Part shown: in pieces, positions 11,938 to 22,624 of the stretch
How the letters are laid out: the number at the start of each line of letters is the position of its first letter
Position numbering within the stretch: the first letter of the stretch is position 1
Assembly: GCF_037975245.1 (NCBI RefSeq)
Contig: NC_092577.1
Location: 25,295,398-25,355,397, forward strand
Reading direction: 5' to 3'
Origin: Apostichopus japonicus
Lineage: Eukaryota; Echinodermata; Holothuroidea; Aspidochirotida; Stichopodidae
Length of the DNA stretch: 60,000 nt
Notes under the pieces: model-generated
Seen by the model: only the letters and a program-made list of their open reading frames with translations
Databases searched by the model: none
What the model was told of the DNA's origin: nothing
Position numbers and translations under genes: made by a program

Positions 11938-11962
11938 GGGTAATTGAGGGGGTTTTCGGCAC
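11938..11962. repeat. Left terminal inverted repeat of the pogo-like element
   Basis: GGGTAATTGAGGGGGTTTTC followed by GGCAC. It pairs with 16068-16092, differing at four of about 25 positions. TA target copy at 11936-11937. Confidence 0.88.
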
Positions 11963-12130
11963 TTTAAGACAAAATCAGTGAAATCACAGGTAAAACTACA
12001 AACCCTTTCTTGTTGATGGGTGGTATTTGTCAGCAGAGATATATGCTACGGAATGATACTAGCTATTGTCAGTAATGTAACCGACGACGGGAGCTGGTTG
12101 GTCATGTGATCAAACCAATAATCATGTGAG

Positions 12131-12186
12131 GGTATTTTCAGCACTGTTGCAGGTATTTCCGGCACATGTACAGACATTTTCGGCAC
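12131..12186. promoter_or_regulatory. Left subterminal TTTTCGGCAC repeats
   Basis: Three direct copies of an ATTTTCGGCAC-like motif: ATTTTCAGCAC (about 12134), ATTTCCGGCAC (about 12155) and ATTTTCGGCAC (12176). The same motif forms the inner half of the terminal repeat at 11953. Clustered subterminal motifs are typical transposase-binding sites; that role is inferred. Confidence 0.65.
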
Positions 12187-13151
12187 TCTGGCTTGAAGCA
12201 TGCTACAACATGGTAATATATGAAATGTCACAAGCTTAGAAAGCTCCTCTCATTCGATTAAGTTGTCTTTTGACTTAGGCCCTAGCCTACATGCAGAATT
12301 TTCCCCCATAACATATAAAGGCTAGGCTATATGAACTTTGTGATACCTTGTCCTTGCCCTAATTTCTACATGTATTACTTAGGCATAGCCTATTTGAAAA
12401 GGCAACATACCATATTCAAAATAGCAAATCGAGTCTAAGTAAGATCATGTGGAGGTATAATATAGCCGGCAAATTTGATCCTTCAGGATATTGGTAATGT
12501 TATATTGCTAGGACCTATGCTAATTATGATTATAATTAAAAAAGTGACATCGATATTTTTCTATGATGATGTATGATACAGTTGCCTCGTTTTATAGGAA
12601 GATGTAACAGCTAATACAGATGTTAGCAATTTCATTTATTTTACTTAACAAGTTTAATTGTGTAATGAATCTATCATAACATTTCTTTCATTTAATTTAA
12701 TTGGAACTGAATATTGTTGGTACAATCCATACCTGGAAGTACGTAAATTAACTCCATGACAAGCTAATCCATACCCTAAGCAATTTACCTCATACCCTAA
12801 CCAAAACTTCTGGGTACGAATTCTATATAAGACCCCAAACTTCTGAATAAAGGGGTATGAAACTTTTACCAATGATAAAATGACATTATTTGCAGCAGCA
12901 GTAGCTGCGTAAACATTGCATGAGTTGATTGATTACATTAATTGCTCTAATGAATTTCATTAAAATAAATTTAATTGAAGTGAGAAATTTAATTAATTGC
13001 ACTAATGAATTTAATTAAAATGAATGTAATTGAAGTGGGAAATTTGGATTATGCAATTATTGATTTACTGAAATGTCAACATTAAACAAATTATTACAAA
13101 CACAACTGCTAATAAAGTTGTCAGAGTGGAAACCAAATTTTGGCCTACAGC

Positions 13152-15239
13152 TTATTCTTCAGTGCATTTTCTGCATTGCCAATCCAGATGCTCAATGTCA
13201 TCATCAGATTTTAAGATGATGTCATCAATTCCACTACATGTCTTATGTAGCCATCTCCCACAATGTTCACAACCCATCCATAGGTTTGGATCACTTTCCT
13301 CTTCAAACTGTTCACCACATTCCAAACATTGATTTTCATTGATTTCCTCTTCGTTTTCACTATATTCATCAGACTCGGCTTGAGCTGGTACTGGTCTTGG
13401 TGTGGTTTTCTTACGTTTTTTTGCTGCCACCTGCAGTTCCCGTTCTACCTTCTTCTGTTCTCTGTCATGTTTTCGTTTCTGTTTTTCCTCCTGTACTTTT
13501 TTCAGTGTTCCTTCCTTTTCTTTTTGGGCCTCGATGTATGCCTTGCCTGATATGGCAAACCAGTTGGTGTTCAAGGTGTTTGTACTTGTAGTAGTCTGGG
13601 CATTTTTGGCATTCTTTTGAGAAATGTGTGGATATTTAATATGGGCTTTGATTACTGGGGAGACATAGGTTTGGTCAAGAACATTTTTGCTCCTTCTGTT
13701 GTTTGCTCCTTCTTTGCAGGTTGGTATTTCTGAGGCATGAACCAAAGGGCGGTGCATATGTGCTGTCGTTGTGGACTGAGGTGATATGGCCGGGAGCACT
13801 GAACTTGGGGTCGGCTGTGTTGCGACAGGAACGAATGGACGATGGATCTGTGCTGTTGTTGTTATCAAGGACCGAGCTGATGTGGACGGGAGCGATGCAC
13901 TTGGGGTCAGATGTGTGGAGACAGGAATTAATGGACGATGGATCTGTGCTCTTGTTGAGGATTGGGCTGATGTGGATGGAAGCGCTAAACTTGGAGTTGG
14001 CTGGGCCTGTGCAAACACTTCAGAGGGGGCCAACTTTTCTCTGTCAAAAGCATTAGGATCCCATGGGAACAACCCACTTGCTTTGAACCCACCGATACTT
14101 GCCTTAGGTTTGGTTGCAGTTTTCCATGCATTAGAAAAAACTGCAGCAAAGGTTTTCTTTGTGACATTTTCCCCAATGTTTTGTTTTTGGAAGTCAATGA
14201 TGGCATGGTTCCAGTGTTCTTTTAGTGTCCGGAACAGTCCCAAATCACATGGCTGAAGAATGTGGGATGTATGCGGTGGGAGGCAGTACAAGATTATTCC
14301 ATTCTCTGCACAAAAGGTTGCAGCTGGAAGGCTCACATGGGACTTATGTCCATCAACAAAGAGGATGACAGGTTTGGTGAGACCCTTGTCCTGAATAAAT
14401 GGATGGAAGTGGTTTGCTAACCATTCGTAGAACACCTCTGTATTCATCCACCCTGATTTGCTCCGTCCAATACAAAAGTCTGTTGGTGCACCTTGCAATG
14501 GATCGAACCGGAACCTTGTCCCTGGGTACACAATCAGGGGTGGGACATATGTGCCATTTGCTGCACAACATACCAATACTGTTATCTCTTTTCTGTTGGA
14601 TGTTGACAGTTGATAAACATTCCTGGAACCTTTTTGTGCTAACACCTTCTCAGTTTTGGGGCACATGGCAAAACCGCTTTCATCCGCATTGAAGATTCTG
14701 CTGTCGTCTCTCAAGATACCCAAAGAAGAGTCGACTTCTTCTAAGAAGAACTCACATTGCTGAAACCATGTGTCTATCTTTTCTGCACTTACCATTGCTC
14801 TCTCCTTCCCCAGGTTTTCACTTACTCTCTCACTTAATATAGGGTGACGCTTTAAAAATCGCATATACCAATCCCTACCAGGACGGTCATCTTTGAATGG
14901 GTTCGGTCTCCCATCTTCTTTTATGATACTCTCAACTTCATCAAATAACTGTGACTTTGTCAGACCATAGCCAATCTTGGACATTTTCATGATGTACTCA
15001 ACAAGAGCATTCTCTTCAGCTTGAGTTAACGTAGCGCTGGGTCCGGATTTCGCGACCACTGGTGATCGTCCTTTCACCTTATCTTGCAGCGTGGACCTAG
15101 GTATGCTGTATAGTTTGCTGGCACCCTTGAATGAGATTTCTCCCTTTTGAATTTGAGCTACAGCCCTGTTTACAGCTTCTTGGGTGTACCTTCCTATAAC
15201 TCTTAACTCTAATTTGAGCCATGTCTGTGAAACACACAT
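13152..15239 (-). CDS. pogo/Tigger-like DDE transposase with C-terminal PHD finger
   Basis: A 695-aa open frame. Residues about 15-60 look like a pipsqueak-type helix-turn-helix (YTQEAVNRAVAQIQKG, ASKLYSIPRSTLQDKV). A CENP-B-like DNA-binding region follows (about 70-150). The DDE_1 catalytic core has D186 (FNADESGF), D296 (LFVDGHKSH) and D332 (QPCDLGLF). Residues 400-560 are low-complexity Pro/Ser/Thr, and a charged Lys/Glu coiled stretch follows. The C-terminus holds a PHD finger with the full ligand set: CLEC, CEHC, H and C in RWLHKTC, and CRKC. Just upstream of ACATGG lies GTGTGTTTCACAG, a possible acceptor, so the first few residues could be intronic. It should excise and reinsert its own element at TA sites, and the PHD finger may read histone tails (inference). 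Confidence 0.9.
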   Translation of the reverse strand: MCVSQTWLKLELRVIGRYTQEAVNRAVAQIQKGEISFKGASKLYSIPRSTLQDKVKGRSPVVAKSGPSATLTQAEENALVEYIMKMSKIGYGLTKSQLFDEVESIIKEDGRPNPFKDDRPGRDWYMRFLKRHPILSERVSENLGKERAMVSAEKIDTWFQQCEFFLEEVDSSLGILRDDSRIFNADESGFAMCPKTEKVLAQKGSRNVYQLSTSNRKEITVLVCCAANGTYVPPLIVYPGTRFRFDPLQGAPTDFCIGRSKSGWMNTEVFYEWLANHFHPFIQDKGLTKPVILFVDGHKSHVSLPAATFCAENGIILYCLPPHTSHILQPCDLGLFRTLKEHWNHAIIDFQKQNIGENVTKKTFAAVFSNAWKTATKPKASIGGFKASGLFPWDPNAFDREKLAPSEVFAQAQPTPSLALPSTSAQSSTRAQIHRPLIPVSTHLTPSASLPSTSARSLITTTAQIHRPFVPVATQPTPSSVLPAISPQSTTTAHMHRPLVHASEIPTCKEGANNRRSKNVLDQTYVSPVIKAHIKYPHISQKNAKNAQTTTSTNTLNTNWFAISGKAYIEAQKEKEGTLKKVQEEKQKRKHDREQKKVERELQVAAKKRKKTTPRPVPAQAESDEYSENEEEINENQCLECGEQFEEESDPNLWMGCEHCGRWLHKTCSGIDDIILKSDDDIEHLDWQCRKCTEE

Positions 15240-15653
15240 GCGTGCATTATTTTATTAATTTTTCATTTATCTCATTTTTTTTAAATATTATTTTAATACA
15301 ATTTGTTAAAATCACTTAAAAACCTATGTAAATGTTACCAGTTTTGCAACTTTTGTTATTGTTTCAAATAGTGTTGATATTGCCTATTCTAAAGTTTATT
15401 TTTGTTCTGTAAAAATAAAACAATTTTAACATCAAGCACGTTTTTAATTACCTGTTTTAAATGGACACTTCCAATACGCCTTAATCAAATATGTTTTTAA
15501 TTACCTCTTCTAAATGAACTCTTCCAATACTACCATCTTATTATTTGCTGAGAAGACGCTCTGTTCAATGGAATACTCCACAAATAGGTTTAAAAAACAT
15601 AACTAGTCTTCACACTGAATATTCATAACACGCCGAATTTAGCCTAATAGGTG

Positions 15654-15702
15654 GTGCCGAAAATAGCAAAATTGCCGCTGTTTGTACGTCGGTTTTCGGC
15701 AC
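15654..15702. promoter_or_regulatory. Right subterminal TTTTCGGCAC repeats
   Basis: Two copies in opposite orientation: GTGCCGAAAAT at 15654 and TTTTCGGCAC at 15693. A partial copy, GTGCCG, lies at 16050 close to the terminal repeat. They mirror the left subterminal cluster. Confidence 0.6.
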
Positions 15703-16067
15703 CCACGCTTACATGACCATATGGCCAGTAGTAACCGAAATGGAAGAACGAACGTTACAGACAAGATCCAAGTTACCATTTACATCAAAATTAACGATTT
15801 ATTCCAATGCCAACCTTTAAAAATGAGATATTTATGGGCACGCTGTGCTTATCGATTGCATAGAAAATAGAAGGTTGAACTTACCGTCATCCGAGTGGGA
15901 GATTTTGTTGGCTTTTTATCAGGTAACTGTGTAGGCTTGCAACTTGTTAGGATACTCGTATAAACAGTGTATATGTAGAGCAGATCTGCGAAAGTCAAGT
16001 TCAGTATAGTCTCGCATGTACATGCAGCGTGACCATGTCAAAGGTTAAGGTGCCGCATTCTCCCGCA

Positions 16068-16092
16068 GTGCCGGTTACCCCCTCAACTACCC
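16068..16092. repeat. Right terminal inverted repeat of the pogo-like element
   Basis: Inverted partner of 11938-11962. TA target copy at 16093-16094. Confidence 0.88.
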
Positions 16093-16372
16093 TAGTATTG
16101 GAAAATCTCGAGAATCAACGCAAAATGCTGCTTTGTCCTTAAAATAGTAAACAAGCTTCCTATTCTCCATTACAGCTTGCGGGTTTTGAAAAAGCCAGTA
16201 TTAATTAAGCTGTTGGATGGACATGAACATCTTTATCTGGCCAGTAGTGTGCTCCTGTGTTATGTCTCCGCATAAACTTCACAACAGTCTGAGATGGATC
16301 CGAACACTTATCCAAAATCTGAACATAAAATACAGGAAACAGTTACGCAAACACCACTAGCATCAACTCAAC

Positions 16373-16975
16373 TCAACTATCCTCTTCGTGCCTTGTGGCA
16401 CATAAGGCCATCACGCTTTGTTTCCACTTGTCCCTGGCTCGTGCACTTTCCCTTGCCTCATTCCAAGTCTTCCACCCGCCTTGCTTTCTTTCTCTTTCCA
16501 CTGTCCTCCACGTTGTTTTTGGTCTGCCAACTTTCCGCTTCCCTTCTGGCCGCCATGTCAGGGCAATCGTACAATGGTGATTATTTGGTTTCCTTAAAAC
16601 ATGACCAATCCAATTCCATCTTTTTTTGACTTCTTGACTTATTCTTGCAGTTTGGGTGTATTTATTGAGCTCATCCAGAATATTTGTAATCCAGTCTATT
16701 TTCATCACTTTTGTTCATTTTCCACGTTTCGCAACCATAAAGAAGTACTGGTCTTACCAGTTTTGTATAGCTTGATTTTGGTTTTTCTTCCGTACTGTTT
16801 GGATCTCCATATCTTGTTCAATTTCGTGAATGCAACTCCTGCCGTTGTTTATTCTGCTATTCATTTCCCTCTCTCCACCTCCTTCTTTGCTTACCATTGC
16901 ACCTAAGTATGCAAATTCATTCACATCATCTATGTCATCCTCTTCTATTTTAACTGCATCCCTCTTCTTGTTATT
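16373..16975 (-). pseudogene. RTE-like reverse transcriptase, C-terminal part
   Basis: Begins at the Tx1 junction with NNKKRDAVKIEDDIDDVNEF, then AYLGAMVSKEGGG, then after frameshifts an open 111-aa stretch. That stretch contains [29 protein letters not shown] and [20 protein letters not shown]. The WIGHvLR and GKRKxGRPkxTW motifs mark the C-terminal region of this LINE group. The stop at 16373 is only a few bases from the 3' tail, so the 3' UTR is very short. Confidence 0.85.
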
Positions 16976-16980
16976 CAGTA

Positions 16981-19312
16981 CTTTCTAAGCTGTCTACAGC
17001 CGGTCCTCGGGCACAGTCCATCACCCAATCGCCAGTGATACCTTTTCAGATTGGTCACCAAGGCACCGTTTGCAATTCTCCATGCAAGATCACGGAGCCT
17101 GCAACCATTCAGCCTTGAATGCACCGAACGCCATACTTCGACAGGATGACGTCCCTGCACAAAAATTGCATTCAAGGCCCTATCCCGCAAGGAACTGAGA
17201 ACGAGGGCCGGCCGTGACAGGTCAACAGGGGGCAACTCAATAAGAGCGGAGCAAATAACACGCACCACTCTGCTTGGTGTGCTACTATGCGGTTCGCTGT
17301 TGCTAAACAGCGCCAGAACCCATCGACGCAAGTGCAACCCGCCCCAAAAACGTACAAAATATGAAGAAGGCAACCCTGGGTCAGTTACCTGGGTCAATTG
17401 CTTAAATAACAAACAAGTTAACTTACTTCCCAGATGAACCACCCCAGTCCCCCCTTTTCCACTTTTTGGTACAATACCGCCCTCTTTACCAGCTCTGTAC
17501 CACCAGACCATATGAATGAAAAAATCGCCCTCTCCAACCGCACCAGGACGCGACGCGGAATTGGGTACACCGCGCCCGGGTACCACAAGATGGGCGAAAC
17601 GAAGCGATTAATAACAGTGACTTTCCCCAAGATCGAAAGCCAGCGGGTGCCAAAGGTTTCGAGTCTGCTCTGAAATACCTCGGCCATCTCGTTCCAGGTG
17701 ACATCACAAGGTGCATCGTAGCCGAACCATATACCATTTATTTGGATATTCCGATCCGACCACGACGCACCGAATGGTAAGTCTCTGTATCTCCAGCTAC
17801 CAAGACGAAGGCCCTTTGTCTTTTCTGTATTCAACTTCGCCCCGGTAGCTTTCTCAAAAATAGATAGATCCTGCGAGAGTGCGCGAAAGGAGCCCAGACT
17901 CGAAACAACACATGTCACGTCATCTGTTATGGGGATCCAAGGGGTCCCCAGACTTTGGCAGCAAAGTAATCATGCCCAGACGTTGACTTTGGTTTAACAG
18001 TCCGTTTTGGAAGGCGTCCTCGAAGACGGCTCTGATGTCGGGTTCTATTATTGCCCAGAAGGTTCGGTAGAACTCCCTCGGAAGCCCGTCCGAACCCGGG
18101 GACCTGCCATTCTTCATCTTCGAAAGCGCCTTCCAAAGCTCAACAGTGGTTATTCCGCCCGCCAAAATATCATTGACATCGTGGGGAACGGTTTTTGAGA
18201 TTCCCCTCAATAAAACATTGCCACGCGTAAAGAAACTCGAATAATACTCTTTATATACGCGGACAATGCCGTGAGGGTCACTGACCACGGTCCCGCTTCG
18301 ACACGGGCCCTGAAGTCTGCAAAGCGATGACTGCCGAAGGGTCGCCAAACTCCACCTCCGCGCACAGCTTCGAGAATTTGTCTTTGACGCCGTGCGCGGG
18401 TCATGCAATACTGTATTGCGAAGCGTTTGATGCGCAACTTGACATCATCCCACCATTGGGATGTAACAGGCAAAGGCCGGCTTTAATGTTTGCCATCCTT
18501 TGTACCTGGTCTCGAAACCTTGGCGGAACTCTGCCACGCCAAGAATCCGATAGTTAAAGCTTCCATAGGCCCCGCCCGATCGGGAAAATGGAAGGCAAAA
18601 CAAAACGTGCTACTACAGTGTCATGGTCAGAGAGCGGACAGCTGAGCGTCTCGCAACCCGAAAATTTGAAACTTACGGGCGCATACACTCGATCTATCCT
18701 GGAGGCATCTTCTCTGTCAGGGCTCACCCACGTATACGCCGTACTACACGGGTGCACATGCCTCCAGACATCGGCTAAAAGGTGTGCCGAAGTGAATCTG
18801 TCCAGCTCTGTGATCTCAGCGTCAGGACTAGCAGACACAGAAGCCCCGAGTCTGTCAAGACCCGAGTCTGGGACACAGTTAAAGTCTCCGACCATGACAC
18901 ATGGTGCACTACCAGGAACAAAGGCAGTGTGTTAAAAAATTTGTCTAGCAGAAGGCCGATTGGGAGCATACACATTGCAAAGGGAGATGTTACCCTGTGG
19001 ATACTTGAATAGAATGCAAACCAATCGGCCCTCGTGATCCGTCTTCACTCTAGTGGCACAACCCGCCTGACGAGGTGACAGAAGGATGACAGTGCCACAG
19101 GATGAAGACGAACCAAACGAAGCATGCAGCCCACCACACCACTCGTAAGCCCATAGAGGGACATCTTCCAAAATATGTGTTTCTTGCAGGCAAACGCAGT
19201 CGACCTCTATTGAAATACAATATTGGAAACTGCGCTTGCGATGATCCCTCATGCCATTGACGTTGAAAGTGGCAACTGAAAATGTATGGGCCATGAGAGG
19301 GCAATGGGGCAA
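16981..19312 (-). pseudogene. Tx1 ORF2 (endonuclease/RT) with internal deletion
   Basis: The APE-type endonuclease starts MAHTFSVATFNVNGMRDHRK and shows CVCLQETHI, NVYAPNRP, VGDFNCV and a C-terminal SDHDTVVARF. The RT begins about 18408, with KMKNGRSPGSDGLPREFYR and LGMITLLPKSGDPLDPHN. At about 17930 it jumps directly to ADDVTCVVSS, then EKATGAKLNTEKTKGLRLGS. The RT region from motif A to just before the YADD-type motif (several hundred bases) is therefore absent. The rest covers thumb/connection and part of the zinc region (RDLAWRIANGALVTNLKRY). The RT cannot be active. Confidence 0.85.
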
Positions 19313-19314
19313 AA

Positions 19315-20331
19315 CTACGCCGACGACGATTCTGTAAGCTTCAAGCGCGCTCTAGACGACATATCGTCGTCGGAGTCGTTACTTGAGGCCAACCTTTTCA
19401 GAGAGGGTTCCCCCATCTCGTCGTACCAGCTCGTCCCAGTGGCACGTTTCGGCTCGACGATCACCGAGCCTCCGGAGTCGCTGTCAGACATAGCCTCCGG
19501 AGACCCGACGACCAAAGAGTCTCCGGATCTGGCGATACCGGCGGCGGACTGGGGATGGAACTGGACGGGTTGTTGGGGGAAGCTGGTGGAGACTTTCTCG
19601 GTGCGTGAACGGGGTTGGGGTCTGCAACTACGGGGGAAGGTGAACCAGGTGCGGAATGTGAACCCTCACCCGGTTTCCCCTCCTTGCGTGGAGCTTCCTC
19701 CTTCCCAGAGAGTGAGCACACAACTTCGCTTGGGCAAGCAGAGGTATCATGCCCAAGACGAAGGCAGCGCCCACACTTTTTATTTGGGCAGCCCTTGGCT
19801 TCGTGCCCGGTCTCCCCACACCTGAAGCAGGTACGGGGCTGACCGGGGTAACGCACGTGAGCTTTATGTCCGGCAATAAAAAGGAAGGAGGGAATGTCTT
19901 GCTTGAGGTCGATCCGAACCTGTCGGTGCCCGTTCAACACCCCAGGGGCCTGTGCATGGGCCATGGGCCTGGGCCAGGGGCCTGTACATTTAAATGGCCT
20001 TGACAGCCCCAAACCGACCTAAAACAGTTGCGAAAAGTTCCTGACGCACCTCTAGTCCTACGTGGATGACAGTTACCCATATGGAACGTTCGTATGGGGT
20101 AACTGTCAAACCTTCAACCCCACTCAGCAACGTGACACCCTTCTGCCGGGTCACGTGACTGGTAAAACGTAGATCATACGTATTACGACCCTGGAGAGCT
20201 TGTAAAGCATCAACCTCTCCAGGCACAACGACACCCTTACCCTTTAAAATACTAAAGACTTCCACCGGTGGAACAGCTTGTTCACCGGTGAAGGTCCACT
20301 TAACAATTTTGGAATCACGGCGCGATGCCAT
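19315..20331 (-). pseudogene. Tx1 ORF1 (zinc-knuckle) pseudogene
   Basis: Starts MASRRDSKIVKWTFTGEQAV and contains GEVDALQALQGRNTYDLRFT, SIWVTVIHVGLEV and LGRFGAVKA. After a frame change and an apparent small insertion it continues with GVLNGHRQVRIDLKQDIPSF. Two CCHC knuckles follow (CFRCGETGHEAKGC and CGRCLRLGHDTSAC) and a third truncated one. The Pro/Ser-rich and acidic C-terminus ends at 19315, three bases from the ORF2 open frame. It is clearly related to the ORF1 at 49411-50705 but belongs to a different subfamily. Confidence 0.85.
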
Positions 20332-20535
20332 GATACCGAAGGTGGCTAGGCCACAGAGGAGTAAAAAAAAAAAAAATAAGGACAGGTTTAAACTTAAAAC
20401 GATACACGATAACTATATACAATATACGCACACACCCGCCTAGCGGTAAGTATAGCACAGTACAGTAAAGTGAAAAATTCGGTGTTATCAGATGTAGAGC
20501 GAGAGCGAAAAACACGTCTGCACTCCACGAAAAAA

Positions 20536-22230
20536 CTACCAGATCTGTTCAGTTGTGCTCTTTCCTTCACGAAATCCTGCTTCTTCTGGTCTAAGTTTCT
20601 TGTCAATGCCTATTTTAATCCTGTCAATAACAATTCTTCCCAGTATCTTGCTTGCAATAGGCAGCAATGTTATCCGTCGCCAGTTCCCGCACTCAGTTAA
20701 GTCTCCTTTCTTCGGTAATTTCACGATTAGACCTTTCTTCCAGTCTTTTTTCTTGATCCCAGATATCACATATAATGCTGTGTAACTTGTTGGCTGTGTT
20801 GTATCTATGTCTGCTTTTAACAATTCAGGTGTTAACATCCAATCCTCCTGCCTTTCCATTTTTCAACTTTTTAATTGCATTCTTTACTTCTGCTTTAGTC
20901 ACTGGTGTGGTGTCAATGGTTTCTAATTCTGGTATATCATCACTTATCTTTTCCACGGGGTTCGTCGGGAGATCTCTTCAGAATTTCCTCAAAATGTGCT
21001 TTCCACCTTGTCCTTTTTCCCTCCTCGTCTGTAATGATATTGCCTTGCTTATCTTTTACTCCTGTTGCATGACGCGGTTTCTCATTGCAAATAGTTTTTG
21101 TTAATTCATATAGAGTTTTCATTTCACCATTTTGAAATGCTCGTTGTGCATCACCTCCCAAACTATCCACCCACTTTCTCTTATCTGATCTCATGCTTCA
21201 TTTGACTTCTTTATCTTTAGCCTTGTATTCTGCTTGGAGTTGCTGTTCAATTCTGATGGATTTCGCATTTCTTCTACTTTCTTCCATGATTCGACACCTA
21301 TCCATGGCTTCTGTTTCCTCTTTCTGGTTCCTGGAACTTCTTTAGCTGACTGGTTAAATGCATTATTGAAATTGTCCGATTTTGCTTCAATGTCTACATC
21401 GTCTGATACTGCTTCAAGCACAGCAAATTTGTTCTTGAGTTCCAGTGAAAATTGTTTCTTAATTGCTGGGTTCTGCAATTTCCTCACATCGTATTTCATT
21501 CTTGGATTGGCTTTCTTGTCTTGTTTCTTGAGTTTAAGCTTTATTTGAGTTCTTACAAGCTGGTAGTCACTTGCAACATCAGCACCTCTCACTACCATTG
21601 TTTCTCTGACTGAAGGACCTGTACTTCTTGTAGATCAGAACAAGGTCAATTTGTTTGTTTGTCCTTTTATCAGGAGAACAATGTGCCAGTTATTACAAAG
21701 TTATTCAATTCGCAAAAGTCAACTAGTCTTTCTCCATTATTGTTGATGACTCCAGTCCAATGTTTCCCCATAACTGTTTCCTTGTCTTTATTGTCGGCTC
21801 CAACGCATTCATGTCTTCTACAACTGTTTGAAGTTGTTCATAAAAACTGTCCTCTGTTCTCTGTCCTCTGTTCAACTTCATCTGTTGCATCCAGAGTTGG
21901 TGCATACACATGGATTATTGTGACTTTTATGTACTTGGAATAAAATCTTGCTGTGATGATTCTGCCATTCACCGGTATCCATTCTATGAGTGCCCTTTCA
22001 GCAAGCTTTGACAACATGATTGCCAGTCCACTCCGATGTACACCATCTTCTCTATCGGAGTAAACTACTGTTTCCCCTGTACTTAATTTCATTTTACCAA
22101 ATCCTGTCCACCTGCATTCACTGACACCTAGTATATCCATCCTATACTCATTCATTACGTTCGCCACTTGTGCTGTTTTTCCAATTGCGTACATGGTTCA
22201 TCCAGCTCCGATCATCAAAGAATCTGATGT
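20536..22230 (-). pseudogene. RTE-like endonuclease/reverse transcriptase, N-terminal part
   Basis: The pieces in order are an endonuclease start (TAQVANVMNEYRMDILGVSE, CRWTGFG) and its mid part (RSGLAIMLSKLAERALIEWI, VTIIHVYAPT). The endonuclease end follows (RGADVASDYQLVRTQIKLKL), then a linker with KWVDSLGGDAQRAFQNGEMK. The RT N-terminus comes last (KKGLIVKLPKKGDLTECGNW, RRITLLPIASKILGRIVIDR) and breaks at GKSTTEQI. At least four frameshifts separate the pieces. Family role: endonuclease nicking and target-primed reverse transcription. The protein is non-functional here, because the palm catalytic region is lost at the Tx1 junction. Confidence 0.85.
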
Positions 22231-22624
22231 TACCATCCTCTGGTATCTGGCATGTCACTACATCAAGGCCTGGTTTTGTATTTTGATTTAGAGCGTTTCT
22301 GGTTTCCGTAATAAGCGATTGTTTACAGGAATGGGATATTAGCCCATTGCCTAACCCCCAACCTGGAGGACCAGAAGACTACTTTTCGTCCGGCTTCTAC
22401 CTGTCGACCTTTCCGCCATGGGTGGCCCTAACAGGAGTTGTAGACTCCCGACGGCATAGCTCTTCAGGTCATAGAAGCACGCAAACACCCCCACCAGCGA
22501 TAAGGTGGTAGCCTCTGCGGAGGTGACACCACTAGCATACCTGTGAATAAATATGTTTTGTGGATATTTCTTACATGGCTAGTGTATTATTTTGGTACAA
22601 CACAATACATTTCAATCCACTCAC

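Larger units (their letters stand above)
11938..16092 (-). mobile_element. Complete pogo/Tigger-like DNA transposon
   Basis: Imperfect terminal inverted repeats of about 25 bp flank the unit. The left end is GGGTAATTGAGGGGGTTTTC and the right end, reverse-complemented, is GGGTAGTTGAGGGGGTAACC; both continue GGCAC. A TA dinucleotide lies directly outside each end (11936-11937 and 16093-16094), the target duplication expected for Tc1/mariner-pogo elements. The only long gene inside is the intact transposase at 13152-15239. Both subterminal regions repeat the sequence TTTTCGGCAC. Short tandem duplications occur at 12937-13046 (55-bp unit) and about 15439-15540 (54-bp unit). Intact ends, target duplication and an open transposase suggest a fairly recent insertion. 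Confidence 0.9.
16981..20543 (-). mobile_element. Tx1-type LINE nested in the RTE-like LINE, 3'-truncated
   Basis: The 5' head (TTTTTTCGTGGAGTGCAGAC) lies at about 20515-20540. It is followed by an ORF1 pseudogene (19315-20331) and an ORF2 with endonuclease, partial RT and the start of the C-terminal zinc region. The text stops abruptly at 16981 inside GDGLCPRTGCRQL, without the 3' UTR and ACGTAAAAAGC tail seen at 25255 and 2.8-3.1 kb. LINE insertions normally keep their 3' end. The missing 3' end plus the missing host-LINE palm are most simply explained by one deletion after insertion. Confidence 0.85.
16364..22525 (-). mobile_element. RTE/BovB-like LINE interrupted by a Tx1 LINE
   Basis: A 13-bp direct repeat, ACACCACTAGCAT, at 16351-16363 and 22526-22538 brackets the unit as its target duplication. 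On the minus strand it starts with a roughly 300-bp 5' region, then an endonuclease/RT ORF of the type often annotated as craniofacial development protein 2-like. The 3' end is a (GAGTT)n tail at 16364-16380. The N-terminal endonuclease and RT parts lie at 20543-22230 and the C-terminal part at 16373-16975. About 3.5 kb of Tx1 LINE sits between them. Roughly 200 codons of RT palm are missing at the break, so a deletion accompanied or followed the nesting. Confidence 0.85.

Noticed and set aside
13703-14256. Long + strand open frames of 117 and 156 codons
   Set aside because: They lie antisense to the low-complexity Pro/Ser/Thr region of the intact pogo-like transposase and have repetitive, non-protein-like text.
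18588-19825. Plus-strand open frames of 115 and 179 codons at 18588 and 19286
   Set aside because: Antisense to Tx1 endonuclease and ORF1, which carry recognisable motifs on the minus strand.
20536-22230. A host craniofacial development protein 2 gene
   Set aside because: The endonuclease/RT text, frameshifts, matching C-terminal part at 16.4-17.0 kb and 13-bp target duplications show it is a LINE that only shares this annotation label.
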